Positions 29,263 through 36,792 of a stretch of 64,000 nucleotides of DNA are shown in pieces (the stretch's first letter is position 1; every line of letters starts with the position of its first letter). Source of the stretch: Bacteroidota bacterium (GTDB lineage: Bacteria > Bacteroidota > Ignavibacteria > Ignavibacteriales > Ignavibacteriaceae); contig JAKALM010000013.1 of NCBI GenBank assembly GCA_021824145.1, positions 41,937-105,936 of the forward strand, in the 5' to 3' direction. The notes under the pieces are model-generated. The model worked only from the letters and a program-made list of their open reading frames with translations. It was not told where the DNA came from and ran no database searches. Both the position numbers and the translations under genes were made by a program.

Positions 29263-29930
29263 TGATGAGGAGATTTGAGGGAATAATATTAGCAGCAGGA
29301 TTTTCTGAGCGTATGAATAATTGGAAACCAGAATTAAAAATTGATAAACTTCCAATTATTGTTCACTCCATAAGATCGATGGTCAAATTCTGTGAAAAAA
29401 TTTTTATAGTTGGAGGGTTTAATTATAAAAATTTAAATACTCTCTTAAAGGAAGAAGAATATTTTTCATATTCAGAAAATGATAAATTAATAATTTTAGA
29501 AAATGAGAAATATAATGAAGGAATGTTTTCTTCAGTTAAAGTTGGCTTAAAAAACATTTCGCCACAAGCTGACGGTATATTCATTTTGCCAGGCGATATG
29601 CCATTTGTGTTAAATAAAACTTTTCATAAACTTATCGAACAATTTTCTAAAAATAATGTAGCAGATGTTTTTATCCCAGTTACAAAAATTAAATTGCCTT
29701 CATTATTTAAAGATGAATTTAATAAAAAAGGACATCCGGTTTTAATCAGAAGTAGAATTGTAAAGCAAATTTTGAATGATGAGAATGAGAATATTTTTAG
29801 AGATGTAATTAAGAAATTTGAAGTGGAATTATGTCCGGTTGATGATAAAGGAATTATTATTGATATTGATGACAAAAAAGATTTAGAAAAAGCAAAAATT
29901 TATTTTGATGAATTTTTTATCCAGCAATGA
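29262..29930 (+). CDS. MocA/YgfJ-type molybdenum cofactor nucleotidyltransferase
   Basis: GT-A-fold nucleotidyltransferase, 222 residues from ATG 29262. Seen: N-terminal IILAAGFSERM (the GxSxRM nucleotide-binding signature), the following Lys in WKPELKIDKLP, LPGDMPFVL near residue 112 with the metal Asp, and GHPVLIRS near 157. Known: MocA attaches CMP to molybdopterin to make MCD cofactor for xanthine-dehydrogenase-family enzymes. E. coli YgfJ is the equivalent in the yge/ygf cluster. The start codon shares its A with the TGA stop of the previous gene (TGATG), and a second ATG follows directly. It would mature cofactor for the two hydroxylases. Confidence 0.88.
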   Translation: MMRRFEGIILAAGFSERMNNWKPELKIDKLPIIVHSIRSMVKFCEKIFIVGGFNYKNLNTLLKEEEYFSYSENDKLIILENEKYNEGMFSSVKVGLKNISPQADGIFILPGDMPFVLNKTFHKLIEQFSKNNVADVFIPVTKIKLPSLFKDEFNKKGHPVLIRSRIVKQILNDENENIFRDVIKKFEVELCPVDDKGIIIDIDDKKDLEKAKIYFDEFFIQQ

Positions 29931-29938
29931 GGAAATAA

Positions 29939-31402
29939 ATGATTAATTTGAAAATGAACGAGGCAGCAAGAAAAAATAATATTAATCGATGTAGAGATAA
30001 AAATATTATTTATCCCACTTTTGAACAAATGAAAAACCCAAATAAAATTCCCAAATCGGTTGAAAGAAGATTGAAGGATATAGGACTTTGGGATCTAAAC
30101 CCATTAAATCTTTTTCGCATTACTTGGAAGAATGAACCTAAAGGATTTGGTGGTGGATTTAATGGAGTTAATTATTTAGAATTTCCATCAGAATTAACCG
30201 GTGTAGAAGCAAGAATTATTGCCTTGGTAGGGAAATGGTTTCCAACTGGTGCTCACAAAGTCGGCGCCACCTACGGATGCCTAGCGCCTGCATTGGTCAC
30301 GGGCAACTTTGATTCAACCTGGCAAAAAGCAGTATGGCCATCAACAGGAAATTATTGCCGCGGCGGCGCCTTCAATTCTGCATTACTTGGATGCGAATCG
30401 ATTGCAATTCTTCCAGAAGAAATGAGCAAGGAAAGATTTGAGTGGCTTCGTGGGCTTGCCGGCGAAGTAATTGCAACTCCCGGATGTGAAAGTAATGTGA
30501 AAGAAATATTTGATAAATGCTGGGAATTAAAACGCGAAAGAAAGGATGTTAAAATCTTCAATCAGTTTGAAGAATTCGGAAATTACCTCTGGCATTATGA
30601 AGTGACTGGTAATGCTTTGCTTGAAGTCTTCGAAAAATCTTTTAATAAAAAAGGAAATGTTGCCGGATATATTTCCGCAACCGGTTCAGGTGGAACAATT
30701 GCTGCTGGAGATTTTCTCAAACAAAAATTTCCGCAGATGAAAATTGTAGCTTCCGAAGCTCTTCAATGCCCGACACTTTTATTAAATGGCTACGGCGGGC
30801 ATCGTATTGAAGGTATTGGCGATAAGCATGTCCCTTGGATTCATAATGTTAGAAACACTGATATGGTAATTGCAATTGATGATCAAGACTGCATTGAACT
30901 AATAAGATTGTTCAATGAAGACGCTGGAAAAGATTATTTAACATCTTCCGGTGTTGATTCGGAAATCGTTTCTAAGTTGAATTTCATTGGAATTTCAGGC
31001 GCATCAAATTTGCTTTCTGCAATCAAGTTTGCAAAATATTATGAGCTGAAAGAAGATGACATCGTCTTTACGATCTTAACCGATTCAATGGATCTTTACG
31101 GCTCTCGTTTACAAGAGCTGAACGATAAGAATGGAAAATATCAGAGAGACGATGCAATTAAAGCCTTCAACAAAAATTTACTTGGAGCTAACATCTCCTC
31201 AATGCTTGAATTAAATTATTACGATAGAAAAAGAATTCACAATCTAAAATATTTTACCTGGATTGAACAGCAGCAAAAAAGTTTAGATGAATTGAATGCT
31301 CAGTGGTACGATTATCCAAACTACTGGCAGCAGATTCAAAGCAAAGCGGCAGAGATTGACAAATTAATTAATGAGTTCAATACTGAAGCCGGACTTTTAT
31401 GA
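29939..31402 (+). CDS. PLP-dependent fold-type-II enzyme of cysteine-synthase/lyase type
   Basis: 487 residues, tryptophan-synthase-beta superfamily. Seen: the PLP lysine in PTGAHKVGATYG near residue 103; WPSTGNYCRGGAFNSALLG, the Asn-containing substrate loop; and SATGSGGTIAAGDFL, the Gly-rich phosphate-binding loop. An Asp/Trp-rich C-terminal extension (about 390-487) has no counterpart in ordinary cysteine synthases. Starts 8 bases after the mocA-like gene; its stop overlaps xdhC by 4 bases. It is the second PLP lyase in the same operon and a rival candidate for the missing YgeX (2,3-diaminopropionate ammonia-lyase) step. Visibly richer in G+C than the genes around 22-25 kb. Reaction not determinable from sequence. 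Confidence 0.8.
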   Translation: MINLKMNEAARKNNINRCRDKNIIYPTFEQMKNPNKIPKSVERRLKDIGLWDLNPLNLFRITWKNEPKGFGGGFNGVNYLEFPSELTGVEARIIALVGKWFPTGAHKVGATYGCLAPALVTGNFDSTWQKAVWPSTGNYCRGGAFNSALLGCESIAILPEEMSKERFEWLRGLAGEVIATPGCESNVKEIFDKCWELKRERKDVKIFNQFEEFGNYLWHYEVTGNALLEVFEKSFNKKGNVAGYISATGSGGTIAAGDFLKQKFPQMKIVASEALQCPTLLLNGYGGHRIEGIGDKHVPWIHNVRNTDMVIAIDDQDCIELIRLFNEDAGKDYLTSSGVDSEIVSKLNFIGISGASNLLSAIKFAKYYELKEDDIVFTILTDSMDLYGSRLQELNDKNGKYQRDDAIKAFNKNLLGANISSMLELNYYDRKRIHNLKYFTWIEQQQKSLDELNAQWYDYPNYWQQIQSKAAEIDKLINEFNTEAGLL

Positions 31403-32274
31403 TCGATGTATTTGAGGCACTAACAAAAAGAATTAAAGCTAATGAAGCTTCAGTTCTTGTAACGATTGTTGAAATGAAAGGAAGCACACCAGGAAAAGTT
31501 GGCTTTAAGATGCTTACCGGAAGTGAAGGACGGATCGCAGGCACAATCGGCGGCGGCGGTGTTGAATTTTATGCGATCAATAAATGCAAAGAACTTCTAA
31601 AGTCAGATCAATACAACTTAAAAGAAACTTTGATAATGAAAGATTCATTGCTAGGTGAAAATCCAGGCAATCTTGAATTAAAAAGAAATGACGATGTTGA
31701 GATAAATGCATTATGCGGAGGTGAAGTAACTTTGTTTTTTGAAGTTTATAAGCCCGCAAAAATAATTTATGTTTTTGGTGCTGGACACGTTGGACAAGCG
31801 ATTATCAAGCTTGCAAAGCAGATGAATTATTTCATTTCGGTGTTCGATAACCGTCAAAATGTGCTTGATGAAATTTCTTTTGAACTTTGCAATGAAAAAA
31901 AACTATTAGACCTTCCAAATCTTCACACAAAAGAAAAAAAATATGTAGAATTAAATCCCGACGGTTATGTTGTTATTCTAACGCATAATCACTCAAATGA
32001 TCTTCAAGTTTTAGAGTTTATTTTGAGAAATTATCCTGATCAAAAATATATTGGAATGATCGGCTCCAAAAGAAAAGTGCGGGAAGGAATTGCATACATA
32101 AAGAAAAAATTTAACAGCGAATTAAATTTGAAAAATCTTTATTCACCAATCGGAGTTGATTTGGGAGGTGATTCGCCAAATGAAATTGCTGTCAGTATTC
32201 TTTCAGAAATTCAAGCGTTATCATACGGAAAAGAAGTAAAACATTTAAGATTGAATTATGACGAAGTAAAATGA
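31399..32274 (+). CDS. xdhC: XdhC-family molybdenum cofactor chaperone
   Basis: 291 residues with the XdhC/CoxI layout. Seen: N-terminal domain with VEMKGSTPGKVGFKML and GTIGGGGVEF near residues 28-60; LCGGEVTLFFEVY near 107; Rossmann domain with YVFGAGHVGQAI near 125; VILTHNHSNDL; YIGMIGSKRKV; and LYSPIGVDLGGDSPNEIAVSIL at the end. Known: XdhC binds sulfurated cofactor and inserts it into xanthine-dehydrogenase-family enzymes. Overlaps both neighbours by 4 bases, so it is translationally coupled to the PLP enzyme and the ubiquitin-like protein. It lacks the extra domain of YqeB. Confidence 0.93.
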   Translation: MIDVFEALTKRIKANEASVLVTIVEMKGSTPGKVGFKMLTGSEGRIAGTIGGGGVEFYAINKCKELLKSDQYNLKETLIMKDSLLGENPGNLELKRNDDVEINALCGGEVTLFFEVYKPAKIIYVFGAGHVGQAIIKLAKQMNYFISVFDNRQNVLDEISFELCNEKKLLDLPNLHTKEKKYVELNPDGYVVILTHNHSNDLQVLEFILRNYPDQKYIGMIGSKRKVREGIAYIKKKFNSELNLKNLYSPIGVDLGGDSPNEIAVSILSEIQALSYGKEVKHLRLNYDEVK

Positions 32275-32504
32275 AAATTAAATTCGAATACATTGGCCTG
32301 CTTCATATCGAAGGAGTAAAGAACCACAGCGAAATTGAATTGGAAGATGATTCGACTATAAATGATCTTTTCAATAAACTAAAAATCCGAGATGATCATA
32401 AGCAGTTTATTTCTTCATTCGTAAATGGCGAAGAGAAAAAACGATTTGCAGTTTTGAAAAATGACGACAAAGTAAAACTATTTCTTCCAACCGGCGGTGG
32501 TTAA
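32271..32504 (+). CDS. ubiquitin-like sulfur-carrier protein (MoaD/ThiS-like)
   Basis: 77-residue beta-grasp protein ending in LPTGGG, the glycine tail that is adenylated and thiocarboxylated in MoaD and ThiS. Seen: EDDSTINDLFNKL near residue 25, typical of the helix of these carriers, and NDDKVKLFLPTGGG at the end. It overlaps xdhC by 4 bases and the E1-like gene by 8 bases, so carrier and activator are co-translated. Known: such carriers deliver sulfur to molybdopterin, thiamin or other cofactors. The location right after xdhC suggests a dedicated sulfur (or selenium) supply to the hydroxylase cofactor; this is inference. Confidence 0.82.
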   Translation: MKIKFEYIGLLHIEGVKNHSEIELEDDSTINDLFNKLKIRDDHKQFISSFVNGEEKKRFAVLKNDDKVKLFLPTGGG

Positions 32505-33141
32505 CTTGAACAAAAATAAAATACCGCCGGATTTCTATTCTAAATTCACTTCAAAAAATTCTCCTTCAATTAACAAAAATATTTTCAGAGTTAAAATTGG
32601 CTTAGCCGGCTGCGGCGGCTTGGGATCAAATGCTGCAATTGCTCTTGCAAGATCCGGTGTTTTGAACTTTGTAATTGTAGATAATGATAAAATTGAAATT
32701 TCTAATCTTAACCGGCAGCAATATTTTATTGAGGATGTTGGCAAGTATAAAGTTGATGTACTTTCAAAAATTATGAAATCAATAAACCCATTGGTAAAAG
32801 TTGAAACTCATAAAACAAAACTGAATTCCAAAAACCTGAAAAAAATATTTCAAGATTGCCAAATTATTGTTGAAGCTTTTGATACTGTTGAATCGAAAGC
32901 AATGATTATAAAAACTTTTGCGGAAAACTTGAAGGGTAAATTTTTAGTTTGCGCATCCGGTTTGGCGGGATATGGGAAGTCGAACAAAATTAAAACGAAA
33001 AAACTTGCAAAGAATATTTTTATCTGTGGTGATAACTATACCGAACCCAGCGAATCAACCGGTTTGATGGCACCGAGAGTTATGGTTGCAGCAGCTCATC
33101 AAGCAAATAAAGTGTTGGAAATAATTGCAAACTTAAACTAA
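32497..33141 (+). CDS. ThiF/MoeB-like E1 adenylyltransferase
   Basis: 214-residue E1-like protein that should adenylate the C-terminal glycine of the carrier encoded just before it. Seen: ATP-binding KIGLAGCGGLGSN near residue 33; VDNDKIEISNLNRQQYF with the conserved Asp and Arg near 65-80; VEAFDTVESK near 125; and TGLMAPRVMVAAAHQANKV near the end, as in short ThiF proteins of the anaerobe type. The Cys-X-X-Cys zinc pairs and rhodanese domain of MoeB/MOCS3 are absent. Starts at GTG 32497 inside the carrier gene. Its stop overlaps the convergent large hydroxylase subunit by 4 bases. Confidence 0.83.
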   Translation: MVNLNKNKIPPDFYSKFTSKNSPSINKNIFRVKIGLAGCGGLGSNAAIALARSGVLNFVIVDNDKIEISNLNRQQYFIEDVGKYKVDVLSKIMKSINPLVKVETHKTKLNSKNLKKIFQDCQIIVEAFDTVESKAMIIKTFAENLKGKFLVCASGLAGYGKSNKIKTKKLAKNIFICGDNYTEPSESTGLMAPRVMVAAAHQANKVLEIIANLN

Positions 33142-35483
33142 GGATTCGATTTCAAAATCTTCAAAACATATTCTGGTGAGAAGGGAGCTTTATAAAGTCT
33201 TTTTCCAGTTGCATTATAAAACGCATTTGCAATCGCTGGCAAAGCGCCGTTAATATTTATTTCCGAAATTGACTTTGCGCCAAACGGTCCAGTCTCCTCA
33301 TAAGAATCAATTAAATGAACTTTGATTGGCGGAATATCTGCGGCTGTGTACATTCCGTACTTTCCAAATGTATCATTCAACATTTTTCCATGATTAGAAA
33401 AATAATAATTCTCGAAGAGCGCGTAAGAAATTCCATTTACAATTGCTCCTTCAGCTTGCCCTTCAGCAAGCGTTGTGTTAATCGGAGTGCCGCAATCAAC
33501 AGTTGCAACATAGTTAAGAACTTTTATAATTCCGGTGAACGTATCGACTTCAATCTCTACAAAATGAACTGCAAATGGTGGCGGCGACTTAGGAGAAACA
33601 TGCGAAACTGCAGCTTGAATTTGAAACTGGTTATTCTGATAAAAAGAATAACTGCAAATATCCTGGTAAGATACTTCACCCTTATTTTCGTTATTGCTCG
33701 AAGGCTTAACTACAACATTGGAATCTAATATATCAACTTCATCTAAGCTTACACCAAGCATTTCAGCGCCGACTTTTAGAATTTGTTCTTTAATTTGTTT
33801 CGCGCATTTTAAAACTGCCTGTCCCGATAAGTAAGTTGTTGAAGATGCATAAGCGCCGGTATCAAATGGGGTAAAATCAGTGTCGGAAGAAGTGACAATA
33901 AATTTATCAACCGGCGTATCTAAAACTTCTGAAGCAATCTGCGCAAGAATAGTATCAGAACCGGTTCCCAAATCAGTTGCGCCAACATTTAAGTTGAATG
34001 AACCGTCATCATTCATTTTGATGTATGCTGACGCCATATCAATTTCCGGAATAGCGGAGCCCTGCATCAAGTCTGCCATTCCGATGCCTCTTTTGTATCT
34101 ATTATTTTTATTTAAAGTTGAATTTACGCCGTATAATTTTTTCTTTTCATACCAGCCGGATTCCCTTGCGCCAACTTCCAAACATTCATTTAGCGATGTT
34201 GAAGTGACTGTCATTGCAACTCCTTCTTTGCCTTCGCCCAATGCTTTGAAGATCGGAGAAGTTTCTCCAGATTTGATCGCCCATTTTTTATAGTACTCAA
34301 TAATATCATTGCCGGAAGCTTCGCAAACCATATCAACGACTTGACCGAATCCGAAGTATGCTTCTGTTGCACCGTAGCCTCGATAAGCGCCGCCGCATGG
34401 AAGGTTTGTGTAAACTCCTTTTCCTGTGAATTTTAAATTTTCAATTTTGTTCAGCAATGGAAGAGTTTTTGACCCAGCATTGGAAAGAACTGTTAAAGCA
34501 TGCGAGCCGTAAGCGCCCGAATTTTCGAGAGCATCTAAATGCATCGCATTTATTTTTCCATCTTTCTGAAAACCAACTTTGAAAATTGTTCTATACTCGT
34601 GTCTTGTTCTTGATGATTTAAAAACTTCTTTTCGGCTGTAAACTAATTTTGCAGGACGTTTTGTCTTCCACGTAACCAAAGCGACAATTGGTTCAAGAAG
34701 AACTTCCTGTTTGCCGCCAAACCCGCCACCAATTCTCGGCTTGATTACTCTAATTTTAGAAATTGGAATTTCGGCGATGTGAGAAACAATTCTTCTGACA
34801 TGAAATGGAACTTGAGTTGTCGAGATGATTACCAATCTTCCTCTTGTGTCGATGTACGAAACTGCAGCATGCGGCTCGAGCGCGCAGTGAGATGCGTATT
34901 GAGTAAAGAAAGTTTGTTCGATCTTATTTTCTGAGTTTTGAAATGCTTCTTCAAAATTTCCGACTTCGGCTTCAACTTTTGCAGCAAGATTTTTTGAAGC
35001 ATCATAATAAACCGGAATTTTAGGAAAAGCGCCGTCATCTTTATGAATTATTATTTTAGAGTTTTCTGATTCCTCAAAATGTAAAATCGGTTTTAATCTT
35101 TTGTATTTTACTTTGATTTTTTTTAAAGCTGAATCAGCAATTTCTTTTGTCTCTGCGGCAACTGCACAGACGTTATCGCCGACAAATCTCATTACGTTTC
35201 CAAATAATACTGTATCGTATGGCGAAGGCTCCGGATAACCTTGTCCGGCAGTCGTATATAAAATTTGTTTTACATTTTTATATGAAAGAACATCAACAAC
35301 ACCAGGCATTCTTAGGGCGGTTGAATCATCAATATCTTCAATCTTTGCATGAGCATAACCGGAGTGGAGAATAGAAATATGAAGCATATTTTCAAAGTAA
35401 AAGTCATCTGTGTATTTTTCGTTTCCAGTTACTAAAGCTAAGCCGTCAATTTTTTCAATCGGCTTTTTAATATACTTAAACAT
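33138..35483 (-). CDS. second molybdenum hydroxylase, large subunit (XdhD-like)
   Basis: Moco-binding subunit of 781 residues. Seen: PIGGGFGGKQEVL-type motif near 255, where Gln replaces the Glu found in the first xanthine dehydrogenase; GGAYRGYGATEA near 365 with the Arg; NVGATDLGTGSDT near 510; and GAKSISEI near 738 holding the catalytic base Glu. The Gln variant is usual in XdhD, nicotinate and aldehyde-type hydroxylases, so the substrate should differ from that of the first enzyme. Complex partners are the separate [2Fe-2S] and FAD genes directly upstream. No TGA codon interrupts the frame, so selenium, if used, would be in the cofactor and not as selenocysteine. Confidence 0.9.
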   Translation of the reverse strand: MFKYIKKPIEKIDGLALVTGNEKYTDDFYFENMLHISILHSGYAHAKIEDIDDSTALRMPGVVDVLSYKNVKQILYTTAGQGYPEPSPYDTVLFGNVMRFVGDNVCAVAAETKEIADSALKKIKVKYKRLKPILHFEESENSKIIIHKDDGAFPKIPVYYDASKNLAAKVEAEVGNFEEAFQNSENKIEQTFFTQYASHCALEPHAAVSYIDTRGRLVIISTTQVPFHVRRIVSHIAEIPISKIRVIKPRIGGGFGGKQEVLLEPIVALVTWKTKRPAKLVYSRKEVFKSSRTRHEYRTIFKVGFQKDGKINAMHLDALENSGAYGSHALTVLSNAGSKTLPLLNKIENLKFTGKGVYTNLPCGGAYRGYGATEAYFGFGQVVDMVCEASGNDIIEYYKKWAIKSGETSPIFKALGEGKEGVAMTVTSTSLNECLEVGARESGWYEKKKLYGVNSTLNKNNRYKRGIGMADLMQGSAIPEIDMASAYIKMNDDGSFNLNVGATDLGTGSDTILAQIASEVLDTPVDKFIVTSSDTDFTPFDTGAYASSTTYLSGQAVLKCAKQIKEQILKVGAEMLGVSLDEVDILDSNVVVKPSSNNENKGEVSYQDICSYSFYQNNQFQIQAAVSHVSPKSPPPFAVHFVEIEVDTFTGIIKVLNYVATVDCGTPINTTLAEGQAEGAIVNGISYALFENYYFSNHGKMLNDTFGKYGMYTAADIPPIKVHLIDSYEETGPFGAKSISEININGALPAIANAFYNATGKRLYKAPFSPEYVLKILKSNP

Positions 35484-35485
35484 GT

Positions 35486-35965
35486 TTACTCCGCTTCAAC
35501 ATTATTTTTAAGAAGAACACTAGATGACCTTCGAACAGCTTCAATAATTTTTATATAACCGGTGCATCTACATAAATTTCCGTCTAAACCTTCAAGAATT
35601 TCTGAATCCGATGGAGATGAATTTTCTTTTAACAAACTATAAGAAGCAACAATCATCCCTGGCGAACAAAAACCACATTGATCAGCTCCGGTACCGGCAA
35701 ATATTTTTTGAATTAAATTCGGATTGTGCAAGGTTCCAATTCCTTTTACAGTTTTAATCTTTTTATTTTGGACACTCATCGCTAAAACTTGACAAGAATT
35801 AACAGCTTTGTCATCTAAAAGGACTAGACAAGCTCCGCATTCACCTTCATTGCAACCGCATTTTACCTCAGTAAAACCGTTATTGCGCAGAACGGTGAGA
35901 AGTGTTTGGTTGGGATTTAATTCAAGCTCACGATTTTGATTATTTATATTAAAACTGATTTTCAT
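35486..35965 (-). CDS. [2Fe-2S] subunit of the second molybdenum hydroxylase
   Basis: 159-residue ferredoxin-type subunit with two clusters. Seen: CGCNEGECGAC...C near residues 37-58 for the plant-type cluster, and CGFCSPGM near 98 with CRCTGYIKI near 134 for the helical-domain cluster. Normal length for CoxS/XdhC-type small subunits. It is 2 bases from the large-subunit gene, and its start overlaps the stop of the FAD-subunit gene by 4 bases, so the three subunits are coordinately translated. Confidence 0.93.
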   Translation of the reverse strand: MKISFNINNQNRELELNPNQTLLTVLRNNGFTEVKCGCNEGECGACLVLLDDKAVNSCQVLAMSVQNKKIKTVKGIGTLHNPNLIQKIFAGTGADQCGFCSPGMIVASYSLLKENSSPSDSEILEGLDGNLCRCTGYIKIIEAVRRSSSVLLKNNVEAE

Positions 35966-36786
35966 AAATTTTCTTTAATTATTTCTGATAATAAATCTTT
36001 GAAGTAAACTTTTGCAATAGTTTCTTTGTAAGACGATGAATATTTATAATCGGAGACAAATTTAGGCTCGACAAATTTTTCAATTTCATTGAGAAGATTT
36101 AAGGATAAATTTTTACCAATTAGAAATTTCTCGGCTTTCTTAAATCTTTTAAAGCGATTTCTAACACCAGTAATTACTAATCGGGAATCATCAATCATTT
36201 TGCCGTTTAATTTTAAAGAGATAGCAATGTTGAATAACGGATATTCAAATTTTAATAAGGCAAATCTCATTACTTTCCAAGCAAATTCCTCTTTCCGTGG
36301 TAGAATGATTTCTTTAATTATATGTTTAGATTTAATCATTCCTTCAGAAACATATTCTTCAACAGAATAAATTCCAGATTTATTACCTTTAATTTCCATC
36401 ATGGCATTAAGTGCAATTAAAGGTGCATACAAATTACTCCATAGGGGAAAGTCTTTTAAAGATCCGCCAATAGTAATTCTATTTCTAAGAGGAGTAGACG
36501 CCGCTTGAGAAAGGGCAGCAGCAAGCATCTTCAAACAATTATTCTCTTTAGAATATTTTATTAATTCATTAAAGGTAATTGCTGCGCCTATATGAAAAGA
36601 ATTAGTTTTAGATTTTATATAGTTCAATTTCAAATTACTAATATCAACTAGACCAATGATATTTTTTGATTGTGTTTTTAGTATTCGTGTTCCACCAGCG
36701 TGAAGAATTATTCCTGGTTTTTGAATTAATTTAACAGCTTGTGGAAGGCTGGAAGGGAAGTACCATTTTAGATTTTCTGATAACAT
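35962..36786 (-). CDS. FAD-binding subunit of the second molybdenum hydroxylase (YgfM-like)
   Basis: 274-residue medium subunit passing electrons from the Fe-S subunit to NAD or another acceptor. Seen: LHAGGTRILKTQ near residue 28, a variant of the VAGGTDL FAD pyrophosphate loop in which Asp is replaced by Arg; STPLRNRITIGGSLKDFPLWS near 93, the second FAD loop (usual form IRNxATIGGN); and a C-terminal CoxM-like domain. Together with its neighbours it gives the three-gene hydroxylase layout, in contrast to the two-gene XdhAB enzyme at 15-19 kb. The altered FAD loop may mean weaker or altered flavin binding. Confidence 0.85.
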   Translation of the reverse strand: MLSENLKWYFPSSLPQAVKLIQKPGIILHAGGTRILKTQSKNIIGLVDISNLKLNYIKSKTNSFHIGAAITFNELIKYSKENNCLKMLAAALSQAASTPLRNRITIGGSLKDFPLWSNLYAPLIALNAMMEIKGNKSGIYSVEEYVSEGMIKSKHIIKEIILPRKEEFAWKVMRFALLKFEYPLFNIAISLKLNGKMIDDSRLVITGVRNRFKRFKKAEKFLIGKNLSLNLLNEIEKFVEPKFVSDYKYSSSYKETIAKVYFKDLLSEIIKENL

Positions 36787-36792
36787 ATAATT

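Noticed and set aside
33315..34293. Two 137-codon plus-strand frames opposite the second hydroxylase
   Set aside because: They lie entirely antisense to a well-supported enzyme gene, lack recognisable motifs or ribosome-binding sites, and are explained by the gene's codon composition.
33138..35483. Selenocysteine in the hydroxylase large subunits
   Set aside because: Both large subunits are uninterrupted by TGA and no SelD, SelB or SECIS-like element was seen; any selenium would have to be in the cofactor.
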